This document shows positions 53,091 through 64,000 of a stretch of DNA of 64,000 nt, one piece after another. Position numbers and translations under genes: made by a program. The notes below the pieces were generated by a model. That model was not told the DNA's origin. It did no database searches and saw only the letters and a program-made list of their open reading frames with translations. This DNA is from Calonectria ilicicola (taxonomy: Eukaryota; Ascomycota; Sordariomycetes; Hypocreales; Nectriaceae): NCBI GenBank assembly GCA_020809705.1, contig CP085826.1, forward strand, positions 1,488,001-1,552,000. Reading direction: 5' to 3'. Positions within the stretch are counted from its first letter, which is position 1; each line of letters opens with the position of its first letter.

Positions 53091-54726
53091 TCAGTACGCG
53101 TAGAACAAGACTGCCTCTGAATTACTTCGCCTAATCTTGGCGTTCTCTCGAATTAACATCCACCTCATTACCCACGTTCCGATGAGGCAAGCGATTGCGA
53201 AGCCTGCGCTGCTGGCGAGAGGCATGACATACCGCGGTGCATCGCTCGATGGCCAAAGGTACTGTCACCATCATTAGCGTTTCCGTTTTTTTTTTCTCTT
53301 TCACTTTTCTTTTGTTCATCAAAGAGGCGCAACTCACCGGTGTCCAAATGAAGCTGATTGTTGCACTGACATTCACCACCGCCAACGCAGAAGCCTTCTT
53401 CTCCTTCGTTTGGCCGCAAGTGTTACCAACCCACGCGAGCAAGATGGAATTCACAGCATAAGTCCCGATCGTGAAGACGCACATGGCAAAGTATCGTGCA
53501 CCAGTATTTAGGGTCGCGCAGGCCAGCACAAACCCGAATGTAGCAACAAGTTTTGCTGCCGTGATGTGCCACGTGCTCTCGTTGAAGTGACCCGAAGATC
53601 GGGCCCAGAAAATCGAGATGATGCCAGCAATCAGGTACGGAGGGCAGGTGAGTACCAATGTGATGGTGGTGTTGAAACCTAGTGTCTTTACAATTGTCGG
53701 GAAGAAGTTTTTGAACCCGTTTGTGGCAAGGTGCATGTGCTGGAGGAAGATGAAGAGCCACACTTTGCGATCAGCCATGGCCTCCTTCAGACCAGACCAT
53801 GTACTTCCATCAGTCTTTTGGCCGACCGTATCCCTTGCGACACGATCGTGAGCCAGCTGTCGCTGTTCTGGGCTCAACCAACGCGTGGTCAGCGGCTCAT
53901 CTGGAAGTGTGTAACAAGCCACGAACGCAAGGACAAGTGTGACGGCGCCCTGGAGGATAAAGAGCCACTTCCAGCCTTTGATGCCAGCAACGCCATCAAG
54001 GCCTTCAAAAACACCCGCTGCAATGAGCCCCGCAAACGCAGAGGCAAGAATATTTCCAGAATATAGGACACTGATTCTGGTCGCGAGTTCTTTTCGGGTG
54101 TAAAACGTCGACAGCATGTATAGGGCACCAGGATAATAAGGAGCCTCGACGATTCCAAGAAAAAACCGGACCAGGACAACTCCCGTGTAGTTGGTCACCA
54201 CCGCAGTCAGCCCGCTAATAACTGCCCAGGCCATCATGAAACCGCCCATGTACCACGATGGTCGGACGCGTGTGATGATCATGTTGCTGGGAATCTGACC
54301 TAAGGTGTAGCCGACGAAAAGAATAGAAACGGCAGTGTTGTACTGGGTTCCTGTAAGACCCACGTCTTCTTCGAATCCGTTTAGACGCGCCAGAGTGATG
54401 GCATTTCGGTCAAGATAGTTGAGCCAGTACATGAGCCATAGAGTGGGCTTGAGTTGTGTAAGTAATATGTCTTGTCAACAAATAAACATTTATAGTGACT
54501 CTCTCACCATGATCCAGAGGTCCAACTTCTTTACTAGCTTGATTTCCTCTGGGTCTGTTTTGGCAGTGGCTCCAGAGTAGTCAGCACGAGGTCTCTTGTC
54601 GATATCTTCGACATCGACGGGGTATTCATGGTGGCTTGAGTCTTGTTTCACAACATGACTTGGAGTCTGATTAGTGGTTGGCTGGATCGCAATTTGGGAG
54701 AGTTGTTGGTCTTGAGTCGACTGCAT
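53091..54726 (-). CDS. MFS transporter, Dal5/allantoate permease-like (ACS family)
   Basis: Exons on the minus strand 54508-54726, 53338-54447 and 53091-53261; introns 60 nt and 76 nt; 499 aa. The last intron (GTGAGT...GACAG) is needed to give the expected ending, W-T-P-Y-L-W-P-S-S-D-A-P-R-Y..., in place of a basic frameshifted tail. About 12 membrane helices. The signature YWLNYLDRNAI at the first helix marks the anion:cation symporter family (Dal5, Tna1, Seo1 relatives). PSNMIITRVRPSWYMG and GFFLGIVEAPYYPGALYML-type segments agree. These plasma-membrane carriers import organic anions such as allantoate, ureidosuccinate, nicotinate or short peptides. It faces away from the acetamidase gene, sharing a 1.55-kb promoter region with two GATA sites. 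Confidence 0.88.
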
Positions 54727-56277
54727 TGTCAACGTTCTGAATGAATGAACGAGAATGAGATTAAGTTGAAGGAAAACAAGCCCCAAGCTTCCACAGGAAC
54801 CATTAGGCCATATTTATTGAAACAACAGTCGCTTCCCCGCATACTCAACGTTTCATTTGCGGGGGCTAAAACCTGGGGTGAGGTCCAGGTGGGTATTCGA
54901 ACCATGATGCCAAGAAATCCGAGTCGGCCTGCGGCGCCGACGGCCGAGTTTTTGCCAAGATTCAAGTGCAGCCACAGAATTGGACAGCCAGCAGGTAGGA
55001 TTTTGACCAAAGGAGAAATAAATATGGAACGTTGGGGTGAATTAGCGAATTTGAGGCGAGAAAACAAGCACCAAATTGGTAGGGTAGCATTGTGTTGACC
55101 GCTCTTGCGCATCAAGGGATCAGAAATATTAAGCTTAATAAATTTGCAGTAGCGAAAATCCGACCTAGCTAATTTTTCCATCCAAGTTTTATCCCAACGC
55201 GGGAAGTGCCTTCTGTTTTGACTGGCGAGATGAGACCGAATTTCGAGTGAACGAACAACCCGCTCTCACTGTTTCATTACTCGTTGCATTGTTAAGCGGC
55301 CGTGTCCTTCTTGTTGGTACAGTTGTTCATGCATGAACACCCTGTCGACCCTTTCGGATCTCACATTTTAGATCCAACACTTACCGAATACATGGTTCGC
55401 CGCCTTGTGCCCGTGCTCCAAGATCCTCACCTAGTTTGTCCAATTGCAAGCATGCATTTCCAGAAAATGACGTACAATCTATTTATGTCTGCAAATGCCT
55501 TTTGTTTCGTCCCACGTTCCACACTCTTCCTTCCTTGATTGGGTGGGATGAGCATGGCTACCTGATTGTACATGATTCGCTGTACGATAGATCCCTATCA
55601 GTGATTATCAATGACGGCCATAATTTCAAGGATACTGTGGATATGCGCCGGTGTGCTGATTGAGCAGTGAGGTGAGACCAAAGGGCGACGATAAGCTCAC
55701 CGTGATAGGTCTTGGTGAGTGGACCATGGTGGGTCGAGTCGTTATCAATTCAACTTAAACCCGTATTTAATCCCCTGAATTATGAAGATTAGATACTGAA
55801 CCCCATGCTATCAATGGCTAGGGCCAATAGGAACTGATCCCTTCCCTCTTATCGCAGTGCATCCGCACGTGGTGAACGATCGGCCAACACTTTTGTATCC
55901 GATACGGGAGAGCCAAGCTATGGATACCCCTTGCAACCCCGAGTGAGAGACGGGCGGTTTAAGGCTATTTGGATGCGGGATTAAGAAGCCAAGGATTAGT
56001 AAATCGCCGGGACCATTCGTTTCCGGGTTTGGACTGGAAGCGCCGACTCTTTCCCGGGCGAAATCGCGCTGCTGATACTGTCGCTTTCTGTTACTTTGTT
56101 TGATGACTGACGTCGTTAATTGTACAGCCGGTACCGGGATTGCATTGGGCCCACCCTAACATGTTGATAGAGACATCTTGCACATAAACATACTCTATCT
56201 TTTAATTAACATTTTTTGGTGGTGACTGCGTCTACGCCTGAGAAACCACAGCAATCAAATCTCTACGAATAAGCAAA
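54727..56277. promoter_or_regulatory. Divergent intergenic region between permease and acetamidase
   Basis: 1.55 kb between head-to-head genes, without a gene. CGATAAG (from 55689) and TGATAG (from 55703) form a close pair of HGATAR sites, the target of the nitrogen regulator AreA/Nit2. Whether they act is unknown. Confidence 0.45.
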
Positions 56278-58129
56278 ATGGGTGACATGCCAAGTGCCGG
56301 GTCTTGGCAAGATAAGGTTAGCTGGGCGCAGGCTAAGCGTGATGCCTCACTTGCCAAGGTTGAACCTGAGCTGAAAGGTATCCCGGAAGTGCTACCATTA
56401 AGCTCCCAGGACCTCCCCAAGGACGTTTTAACTGCAAGAGAAATCGAGATTACGGAAAATTATCCCATCAATGAACTTCTAGCGCTTTTACGAGAGAGAA
56501 AAATCTCAGTAGAGGAGGTCGTCAGGGCATTCCTGCGAAGAGCTGCCTTGGCGCATGCTGCTGTATGAAAAAGGCCCGTATTCCATTACATACAACTATG
56601 AGCTGACGCTAGCAGACAAATTGTATTGTTGAGCTTATGTGGGATGAAGCCATCACGCGGGCCAAGTATCTTGATTCTTTGCCCAAGCCAGTGGGTGCAC
56701 TTTTTGGGTTACCGATTTCAACAAAGGAGCACCATGGAATGGTTGGTGAGAATACGGTGACAACTGCATCTGTTGTTGCCTGGATCGGCAAGAAGCATGG
56801 ATCAAACATGTTGTACGATACCCTTTGGGAAGAGGGCTGCGTTTTTTATGCGAGAACAACACAACCTCAATCAATTATGCACTTGGAAACCGTTAGCAAT
56901 ACATATGGGCGCACTGTCAATCCTTACAACCGCAACCTGACATCAGGTGGAAGTAGTGGTGGAGAATCAGCTCTTCTGGGCATGCGTGGAAGTATATTGG
57001 TGAGTGTGATGTTGCTGACTAGACCTTTCAACCGCTAATTATGTTCAGGGTGTTGGTGGAGACATCGGTGGAAGCATCCGCTGCCCGTCCGCTCATGTTG
57101 GAGTCTATGGATTCAAGTAAGTGAATATCGTGGCGAGACAATAAATATTGAGATGATTCCATTTTGCTAACAAAATTTAGGCCAAGCATGAAACGTATTG
57201 GTATCGCAGGTCAAAGGGCGATGATGAATGGAAAGGAGACAATCTCAGGATGCGCAGGACCTATGGCTGTAGACCGTGATGGACTGGAGCTTTTCATGAA
57301 GGTTATTCTCGCGTCTAAGCCGTGGAGAATAGATCCTTCCTTGACCGTGAAAGACTGGACTCCCCACAAGTTTACAGAACCACTTAAAATCGCCATCCAG
57401 TGGTGGGATGGTGTTGTACAGCCCCATCCGCCTATGATTAGGGCCCTACGCGAGGTTGCGGAAGCTTGTCGAAAGGCTGGCATGACAGTTGTTGATTGGA
57501 ACTGTGAAAAGCTAGATCACGCCAAAGGTTGGGATATTGTTTCTGCTTTATACTTCCCCGACGGTGGTAAGGAGGTTTTGGATTTATTGGAGGAAACTGG
57601 CGAGCCCGTTTTGCCACTTACAAAGTTTATTATTCACGAGCAACCGACTGTGAAGAACTTGACCATGCCAGAGCTCTGGAATGTAAGTTTAACTGTTCTC
57701 AACTGTCGATGATCCATGCTGACTTTATAGCTTTGCCTTGAACGTGATGCGTACCGGGCCTCTTATGCGCGTGCCTGGGCGGAAACCGAGAAAGATGACG
57801 GCAGGGAAATCGATGTGATCCTCTGCCCTCCTTCATTTGGGGCCGCCACACCGCACGAACAATCACGTTATTGGGGTTACACTGCCCACTGGAACCTCGT
57901 CGACTACCCCGGCGTTGTCTTCCCTGTCACCACAGTCGATGCTGCCAAGGATCCCAAGGACATGTCATATGTGCCCAAGAACGATCAAGACAAATTTGTC
58001 TACGAAATGTACAGCCCAGAAAAGTATGAAAATGCTCCTGTTAGTCTGCAGATTGTTGGAAAAAGGCAGCATGATGAGAAGGTCCTCGCTGCCCTGGTGG
58101 AGATAGAACGAGCCATGGGTAGAAAATGA
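56278..58129 (+). CDS. Acetamidase-like amidase (amidase signature family)
   Basis: Five exons: 56278-56562, 56616-56999, 57049-57116, 57181-57682 and 57731-58129 (introns 48-64 nt); 545 aa, close to Aspergillus AmdS. The amidase-signature Ser-Ser-Lys triad is complete: Lys132 in ISTKEHHG, Ser208 in SGGSSGGESA, and nucleophile Ser232 in GGDIGGSIR. The 24-residue spacing between the serines is the family norm. Exon 3 is only 68 nt and carries the nucleophile. Further landmarks are VGVYGFK, AGPMAVDRDGLE, ILCPPSFGAATPHEQSRYWGYT and NLVDYPGVVFPVT. The enzyme hydrolyses amides to the acid and ammonia, allowing their use as nitrogen source; the exact amide is not readable. Cytosolic, no signal peptide. 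MFS carriers flank it on both sides. Confidence 0.93.
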
Positions 58130-59066
58130 GCACACCAAATTACTAGATCATAGTTCAATAGATGTATGAACCAATTGAATCCTTGAACGATACACATCTC
58201 TGGCTTAATTATTTGGCTGACGTCATGGCTAAGTCCGGTATAGCATGGAAATACAATGCGTGTATTATTTTGCGCTCATGAATGTTCGGACACTTGTGGT
58301 CATTGCGCGACATGGCACGCCGGTGAAAAAAAAAAAAACGGCCTAACCACATCATGACTCTCGGTCTCCGATGATATGAAGTTATCTTGAGCTTTCACTA
58401 TGTAGGTGGTCTGGATTATGAAGGCAACTAATTTAGACTCATGGACCTAAAAATCGTATGCTGGTGCGCTGACCCCTTCACTATTTTGTTCATAAGTGGA
58501 GAGAGGATGACGGAACAAGGGGGTATGGGCCCCCGGTTAAGTGATTCAATCGAGAAGCCAACGGCGAGCACCAATAAAGAGAGGCGAAGATCCTTTTATC
58601 CAGCGATCCAGGTCGAATCTGTCGCTCAGTGTTGCCCCAATGCCAACTGTTCCACCCGGGGCGCGTCTTCCCCGACGTCTTATCACCAGAGCCCTGTCCG
58701 GTTACCCAATTATTTACCCCGCCCTTAGGCGGGTTCAGGCTAGTCATTGACCCGAGGAATCTTGAGCCCCAATTTTGTTTGTGTATTATGGGGTGTTGAC
58801 CCTTGACTCGTAGATAAGTGTGATTAGGACCCCGGAGATAACCAGCGCGGGAATGGACGTTTAAAAACGAGTGGCCGGAAAACAGAAACCGAATATGAAT
58901 CGGATACTCCCCAGGCCAGGAAGTCGAACAATCACTCAAATAACTCCAGGAACGTCGAATAATACCACCTACTTGGTACGACCCTCGAACTTGTTGTTAT
59001 TTGGTGGTCGGGAAATTTCCGGTGTGGTCTAGTCTATCTTGAAGCCGACTAGTATTCGCCGCACCA
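58130..59066. promoter_or_regulatory. Intergenic region, promoter of the second MFS gene
   Basis: No gene. Two AGATAA(G) sites (58812-58818 and 58836-58841) lie about 250 bp upstream of the ATG and match the HGATAR consensus of fungal nitrogen GATA factors. An A12 run occurs near 58327. Confidence 0.45.
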
Positions 59067-60942
59067 ATGTCTGTCAAGGATCAGGCGGTGTCGGAGGTTG
59101 ACGAGCGGTTCCCTCCCGGTACTGTTCGCCTCATTGATGCCAATGGAGAGCTGATCTCAAGACACGCCGAGGGCGAGGGACAAAAGGATATTCTCCTTAT
59201 TCCTCGCCCCAGCGAAGACCCCGAAGACCCTCTCAACTGGACGTTCAAGCGAAAGCTCCTCGCTACCAGCTGCGTGGTGGTTTACACAATCATGATCGCC
59301 ATTCCGTCCAGCGCGGTTTACTCAATTGTCACACCGATCCGGAAAGAAACCTCATTGAGCTTGACAAACATCAACAATGGAACTGGTATTATGGTATGTA
59401 ATATCAACCCTAACCCTAACCCTGGGAAAGTAATTGGCGCTAGAAGTGGCCAACGAATCGTTCATAAGTTCTGAGCTGACGTCATCCTCAAGTTCCTTTT
59501 CTATGGCTGGGGATGTGTTTTATGGCAGGCTCTTGCGCTCCAATACGGAAAACGACCAGTGTATCTCATGTCACTTGTCACAAACATTATCATTCTTGCC
59601 ACTGCTCCGCTCTGCACAACTTCTGGGACCTATCTCGCCAACCGTATTCTTTTGGGATTTTTCGGTGCTCCTGTGGAATCTCTGCCTGAAATTTCAATTA
59701 CTGACATCTGGTTCACTCATGAGCGGCCCAAGTACCTGGCCTGGTATGGCTGGTCTTTGGCTCTGACAGGAAAGCTGGCACCCATGCTTTCTGGTTTTAT
59801 CAACGTCGGTATGAATTGGAAGTGGACCCTTTGGTGGTGCTCTATCTGGAATGCCATTGCTTTGATTTACTGCTTCTTTTTGATGGAGGAAACCAACTAC
59901 GACCGGAAGCATGAGACCCATTCGACCGCCCAGGCACCCTCGGAGTCGGCCCAGAGCTCCGACAACAGCAAGAGCGACAAGCAAGCAACAGCCACCGCAC
60001 GACCAGACTACGAATCCGGTGAAATCCAGTGGCCAAGAAAGAGCTATATGGACAAGCTTAGCCTGAAGGACAAGAAGCGTCCAAACCGTATTGTTGACAT
60101 TATGATTGCACCTTTCAAGGGATTCACGTATCCCGGAGTGGTTTACGCTGGGTAAGTCGGCCCGCAATTCGTTTTAGCATGATCAACGAAAGTTCTAACA
60201 TGCATGCGCCTATTTTAGTTTGATGTACGGTGCAAACAGTCTTGTCTGGCAAGGATTGCAGAACGCTTCAATCGGTACCGTCTATACCACGCAGTACGGC
60301 TTCAGCACTGCCGGCGTCGCCGCTGCTTACGCTGGTGGCGTTATTGGTACTATTATCGGGTAATGACATCCTGATCAGAAACAAAAAAGGGCATTAGAGG
60401 TCTGAGCTAACACCTGTCATTTATTTAGTGGATACTATTGTGGAAAGGTTGGTCGCCTTCTTACAATCAAATTGGCTCGACGACATGGTGGTATTTCGGA
60501 GCCGGAGCATGCCCTCTATCTCTTCGTCGCTAGCATCTTCCTCGTCCCGTTCGCAATGATCCTCTACGGACTTGGTGTCACATATCACCTTCACTGGTTC
60601 GCATTAGTCATGACACAGGTGGCCATAGCCATCAACGGCGCTCTCTGTGTCGCTGCCGCCTTGAACTACGCTATCTCGAGCTACCCAGAGTTGTCAGGCC
60701 AAATGGTGACAACTTGCGTCCTGATTCGAAACACCCTGTCATTTGCGATCAATTATGGCATCACTCCGTGGTTGAACGCCAGCGGTTATCTTCGCGTTTA
60801 CTGCATCGTGGCAGGTATTAGCGTGGTGTGGAATGGAAGTCTATTCTTCATGACAAGATACGGAAAGATGCTTCGGGAGAAGACGGCAGATCGATACTGG
60901 CGTGAGGTTGATCGTGCCAGAGCCAAGGGATTGGGCCATTAG
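59067..60942 (+). CDS. MFS transporter (DHA1/HOL1-like)
   Basis: Four exons: 59067-59393, 59493-60151, 60219-60359 and 60429-60942; 546 aa. Intron 1 (99 nt) carries three telomere-type repeats. The N-terminus has the LIPRPSEDPEDPLNWTFKRK motif that precedes helix 1 in fungal HOL1-type and related drug:H+ antiporters. Twelve helices follow, with LQYGKRPVYL (loop 2-3 motif A region), TYLANRILLGFFGAPVESLPE (helix 4-5) and a hydrophilic central loop of about 110 residues (Ser/Lys/Asp-rich). Likely a plasma-membrane exporter or organic cation/polyamine carrier; substrate not inferable. Same strand as the acetamidase, 0.94 kb downstream. Confidence 0.9.
59406..59423 (+). repeat. Interstitial telomere-type repeat (AACCCT)x3 inside an intron
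   Basis: Three perfect AACCCT units, followed by GGG, lie 12 nt after the intron 1 donor of the MFS gene. The units equal the TTAGGG telomere repeat of filamentous ascomycetes read on the other strand. Confidence 0.85.
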
Positions 60943-61382
60943 ACAGACATGTGCCACTTTGAGCATCTCCCTTTAGCTACATAATTCATGTGGATACTGG
61001 TTGGAAAGACCCGTCTTTTCTTTCAGGTATACCTAGTCCTAATTAGACATCGTATAATTTTCACCAATTGCTGGCCACTAGTAGACGTGCGTCAGAAAGA
61101 ACCCAAGTCCGCTTCACCGGGTCAAACGAACTCTCTTTGGGAAACCACGCTTGACTTTGGACCGAGATTTTTCACCGAGGCTAGAGGGAACACGACTGCT
61201 AGCTTCATGATATTTGACAAGTACGTTAGGCGGACAGTTCCAATCTGGGGATGACATTTGGTGTCCTAACCGACAGAGCCAACGACCAGTTCCAAATTTG
61301 GGAAGCACATCGTAATTGGTGCCGAGCGGCGTTGATGTATTGTCGATCATAGCTAAATTCTCATGAGCTAAGTGGGGGGTGA
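60943..61382. other. Intergenic region between convergent genes
   Basis: 3' flanks of the MFS gene and the 61383-61874 ORF. Nothing else seen. Confidence 0.5.
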
Positions 61383-61874
61383 TCACATTCCTAGTGGTCG
61401 GCGTTTTTGCTTCCGCCGGCTGCGCTTTGACAAGGCACTAAGGACGGCCTCGCCGGGTTTGTGGCTTGTAGGGCATGGCCCGATTGGCAGATCCGTGGAC
61501 ATAAGCTGATTTTCGGCAATCAGAGTCTTTTCTGAGACGTCAAGGCGCGTGGCATGGGCCTCGGCAATTAGGGGGCTGGCATTTGGACCCTCAATGTTGA
61601 ATCCATCCCGAAACAAACCAACGGCACTGCCTTCAACGTAGCTTGGAAAACGCCTAGCTAATCCACCATGAGGATCCTTCATTTCTGGATACTTTTTGAC
61701 TATTGGCTCACCTGCAGCATCTTTGATACAATCATGGTTGACAGCTCGTGACAGAATCGTCCAAAATTCATCCCAACCTGGAATTGGCAGCTGACTCAGG
61801 ATTAAAGATGTCAGGAAGCTATCTGCATCCCTCGGGAACCAATAAGGAAGATTGGCCGCTAAGTGCCTGAGCAT
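61383..61874 (-). CDS. Hypothetical protein (possibly a 3' exon of a larger gene)
   Basis: An ATG at 61874 gives 163 aa; the frame is open for some codons further upstream without ATG. The sequence looks protein-like: ADSFLTSLILSQLPIPGWDE, DPHGGLARRFPSYVEG and GSAVGLFRDGFNIEGPNASP, ending in a very basic tail (KRSRRKQKRRPLGM) that could be a nuclear signal. No family recognised. The start is uncertain and an upstream exon may be missing. Confidence 0.45.
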   Translation of the reverse strand: MLRHLAANLPYWFPRDADSFLTSLILSQLPIPGWDEFWTILSRAVNHDCIKDAAGEPIVKKYPEMKDPHGGLARRFPSYVEGSAVGLFRDGFNIEGPNASPLIAEAHATRLDVSEKTLIAENQLMSTDLPIGPCPTSHKPGEAVLSALSKRSRRKQKRRPLGM

Positions 61875-62217
61875 CAATCTAGCTATACGGTGTAGGGACA
61901 ACCCAATTGAATGATGGGCTTGACATGACCACCTTTCCCCGACAACAATCCGAGACTAGACATTAGCCTACGGCATGGCCAACGGAACATGGCCATTTCA
62001 CTTTTAACAAACATCAGGATGGTATTCACTCACGCACAGATCCCGTCAATGTTCCTTTTAGCGCCGTGCTTGTTCACAGATCCCCCACCCTGGTCCATCC
62101 GCTAGCTGGTTGGGGATGCACAAGAGTCCCTCCTATTCTGTCCATTAAATAAGCCACAAGCCCATTCTTTAACCGAATACCCACAGCTTTGAATTGGGTA
62201 AGATCCAATAGTTCCAT
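61875..62217. other. Short divergent intergenic region
   Basis: Promoter of the CFEM-GPCR gene and upstream flank of the minus-strand ORF. No further gene seen. Confidence 0.45.
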
Positions 62218-63779
62218 ATGAAGTTCCAATGGAAGACAGCCTTGTTGCTCTGCTTTGTGACGGCAGTTGCAAATGCAGCAGAACCCTCTCAAAACCTCGA
62301 TGAATTATTACCTCAATGCGCTGTAAGTTACTTCTCGTTTTCAATTGAGTAAAAGAAAACACTAAACTTACATCCTACAGGTGTCATGCCTGAGTGCTGC
62401 TGTTGTCGACTCACCATGTTCTCCCACGAATACGACATGCACATGCACCAATGCACAAGTCCAAGAGGCAATGACCAGTTGTGTACTTAAGAACTGTACC
62501 GTCAAGGAGACTCTCCGTAAGTGCAATTGATATTGGAAAAAGTCCCAAGCTCTCACTGAACACTACTAACGCTCTCATTCAAAAGTTACCAAAAACCTAG
62601 CTTCCAGATACTGCAACGAGCCTATCCGCAACGAAGCGAGACAACACATCGTCCTAACGAGCGTCTTTGGCGGCCTTGCATTCATGTTTATTGCCCAACG
62701 GATAATGTCGAAGATTTTTTGGGGTGTAGAATTCAAATTGGATGATTGGTTCATGCTAGTCGCTGCCCTTTTTGGTGGAGCCAGTCTGGGTGTGAACCAA
62801 TTTGGTCTTGTGGCCAATGGCCTCGGTCGTGATATCTGGGCCGTTCCCTTTGATCGCATCACCAAATTTGGAAAACTCCTTTTCGTCCTAGAAGTCCTTT
62901 ATTTTCTACAGGTCATGCTGCTGAAAATGTCTCTTCTTTGGTTCTATTACCGGATTTTCCCGACAAAAACTGTTCGCCGGGTACTTTTGGGGACACTTAC
63001 CTTCACCTTTCTTTTTGGCATTATATTTGCATTTGTGGCAATCTTTCAATGCAAACCCATCAGCTTCTTCTGGAAGAAATGGGACCATGATCATCATGGA
63101 CACTGCTATAATACCAACACCATCAGCTCGTCAAATGCAGTCATCAGCATTGCCATCAATCTTTGGATGTTGACGATACCACTTTCTCAGCTCAGCACTC
63201 TTGATCTGAACGGCAAGAAAAAGATTGGCGTTGGAATAATGTTCTTTGTTGGCGCACTGTAAGTCCCCATGTCTCACATTGGATTACGAAACCATGTCTA
63301 ACAATAACCTCAGTGTCACGATGATTAGTATTATTCGGTTGCAATATCTTGTCAGGTACCAAAACAGCGCAAACCAGACATGGGATTATCAAAAAATCAG
63401 TCGCTGGACGGTGCTCGAGTGTTCTATCGGTCAGATCTGCGTATGCCTGCCCGCAGCACGTGTTGTGCTAGCTCGTTTAAGCCCCGGAATATTCGGCTCG
63501 ACCAAACAACCTGGTCCATATTGCAAACATGGAAATGGAAGAAATGGAGGCCCAGAATATCCAGAGCGCAGTGGAGCCATGCTCACCGACCCGGCCCGGG
63601 CACAAAAGTACTCATATCAGTCCCAAGTCAACCCGGGTGACTCTGTTGGCCACATCGACCCTGTTGGAATCATCATCGATCGAACATATGCTGTCGATTA
63701 TGGTGAGATTGAAGATGTTCAGTTGGTGAATATGAAGGATTCTGATTGTAAGAGTTATGTGTCTCACGGAACTTTGTAA
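62218..63779 (+). CDS. CFEM-domain PTH11-like GPCR
   Basis: Four exons: 62218-62322, 62381-62516, 62586-63258 and 63314-63779 (introns 55-69 nt); 459 aa. The signal peptide (MKFQWKTALLLCFVTAVANA) is followed by a CFEM domain spread over exons 1-3: QCAVSCLSAAVV, PCSPTNTTCTCTN, SCVLKNC and later RYC give the eight-Cys pattern. Seven membrane helices then follow, of the fungal rhodopsin-like (DUF3112/PTH11) type: LTSVFGGLAFMFIAQRI, DDWFMLVAALFGGASLG, LFVLEVLYFLQVMLLKMSLLWFYYRIF, VLLGTLTFTFLFGIIFAFVAIFQCKPI, VISIAINLWMLTIPLSQL, GVGIMFFVGAL and VLECSIGQICVCLPAARVVL. Such receptors sense surface or nutrient cues; PTH11 itself is needed for appressorium formation in Pyricularia. The cytosolic tail is ~100 residues. 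Confidence 0.92.
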
Positions 63780-64000
63780 AGACTTATACTACATGAATGA
63801 TGATTTGATGGCTCGTTTTGTATACTAAATATAACTTAATCATGCGAAAATGGATTTTTATTTTAGTATCACGCTATTACTTCGAAAATTTGAACAGGGA
63901 ATTTGATATTGTGCACCTCGACACCTATCTTATGTCGGATTCATCTTGCCTCATACTTTTATTCGTATTTAAAAATCCACTCACTGGCTGGGCTGTTGAC
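63780..64000. other. 3' flank of the CFEM-GPCR gene
   Basis: AT-rich sequence with no gene signal up to the window end. Confidence 0.5.

Noticed and set aside
54870..54920. T-loop-like GGTTCGAATAC on the minus strand
   Set aside because: No cloverleaf can be drawn around it; it lies in the leader region of the MFS gene.
1..64000. Transposons, CRISPR arrays, rRNA, bacterial-type operons
   Set aside because: No transposase or reverse-transcriptase motifs, terminal repeats, spacer arrays or rRNA blocks were recognised; CRISPR is not expected in fungal nuclear DNA.

Overview
The window is nuclear DNA from a filamentous ascomycete (Pezizomycotina, probably a Sordariomycete). The grounds are short GT-AG introns (about 47-90 nt) with CTAAC-type branch sites, CT-rich leaders, widely spaced monocistronic genes, and typical families: a CFEM receptor, NACHT-ankyrin STAND protein, Dal5-like permease, cyanamide hydratase and fungal acetamidase. 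No species call is possible from sequence alone. Exon coordinates were assembled by hand from open frames and splice signals, and no database was consulted.

Layout. 1-12.4 kb is mostly housekeeping: the 3' end of an aquaporin, a BTB/POZ gene behind a long repeat-rich upstream region, a DUF1349 gene, and BRF1 (TFIIIB subunit). 13.2-16.9 kb holds a NACHT-ankyrin-ZZ NLR-like receptor. 17.6-25.2 kb holds a flavin-dependent oxidoreductase with a GC-AG intron, a multi-pass membrane protein, tRNA-Val(AAC) and a cyanamide hydratase-like gene. 25.8-29.9 kb holds a seven-exon Pfs nucleoside-phosphorylase/ankyrin-like protein. 31-38.6 kb holds a small secreted cysteine-rich protein, an F-box gene, a conserved membrane protein and a gene broken by an in-frame TGA. 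40.0-51.4 kb holds two convergent TPR-CHAT protease genes and a caspase-like (C14) gene. 53-64 kb holds a Dal5-like permease, an acetamidase, a second MFS carrier, an uncharacterised ORF and a CFEM-GPCR.

How the genes may work together. The middle of the window is rich in families tied to fungal non-self recognition and regulated cell death: an NLR, a Pfs protein, two TPR-CHAT peptidases with intact His/Cys dyads, and a caspase-like protein with intact His/Cys. Around these lie a pseudogene and an ankyrin relic, as expected in a birth-and-death region. The 40-51 kb trio is the best candidate for an undescribed protease-based sensing or cell-death module. The right-hand permease-acetamidase-MFS group, with GATA-factor-type sites, looks like an amide/nitrogen-use neighbourhood. 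Both functional groupings are inferences from gene content.
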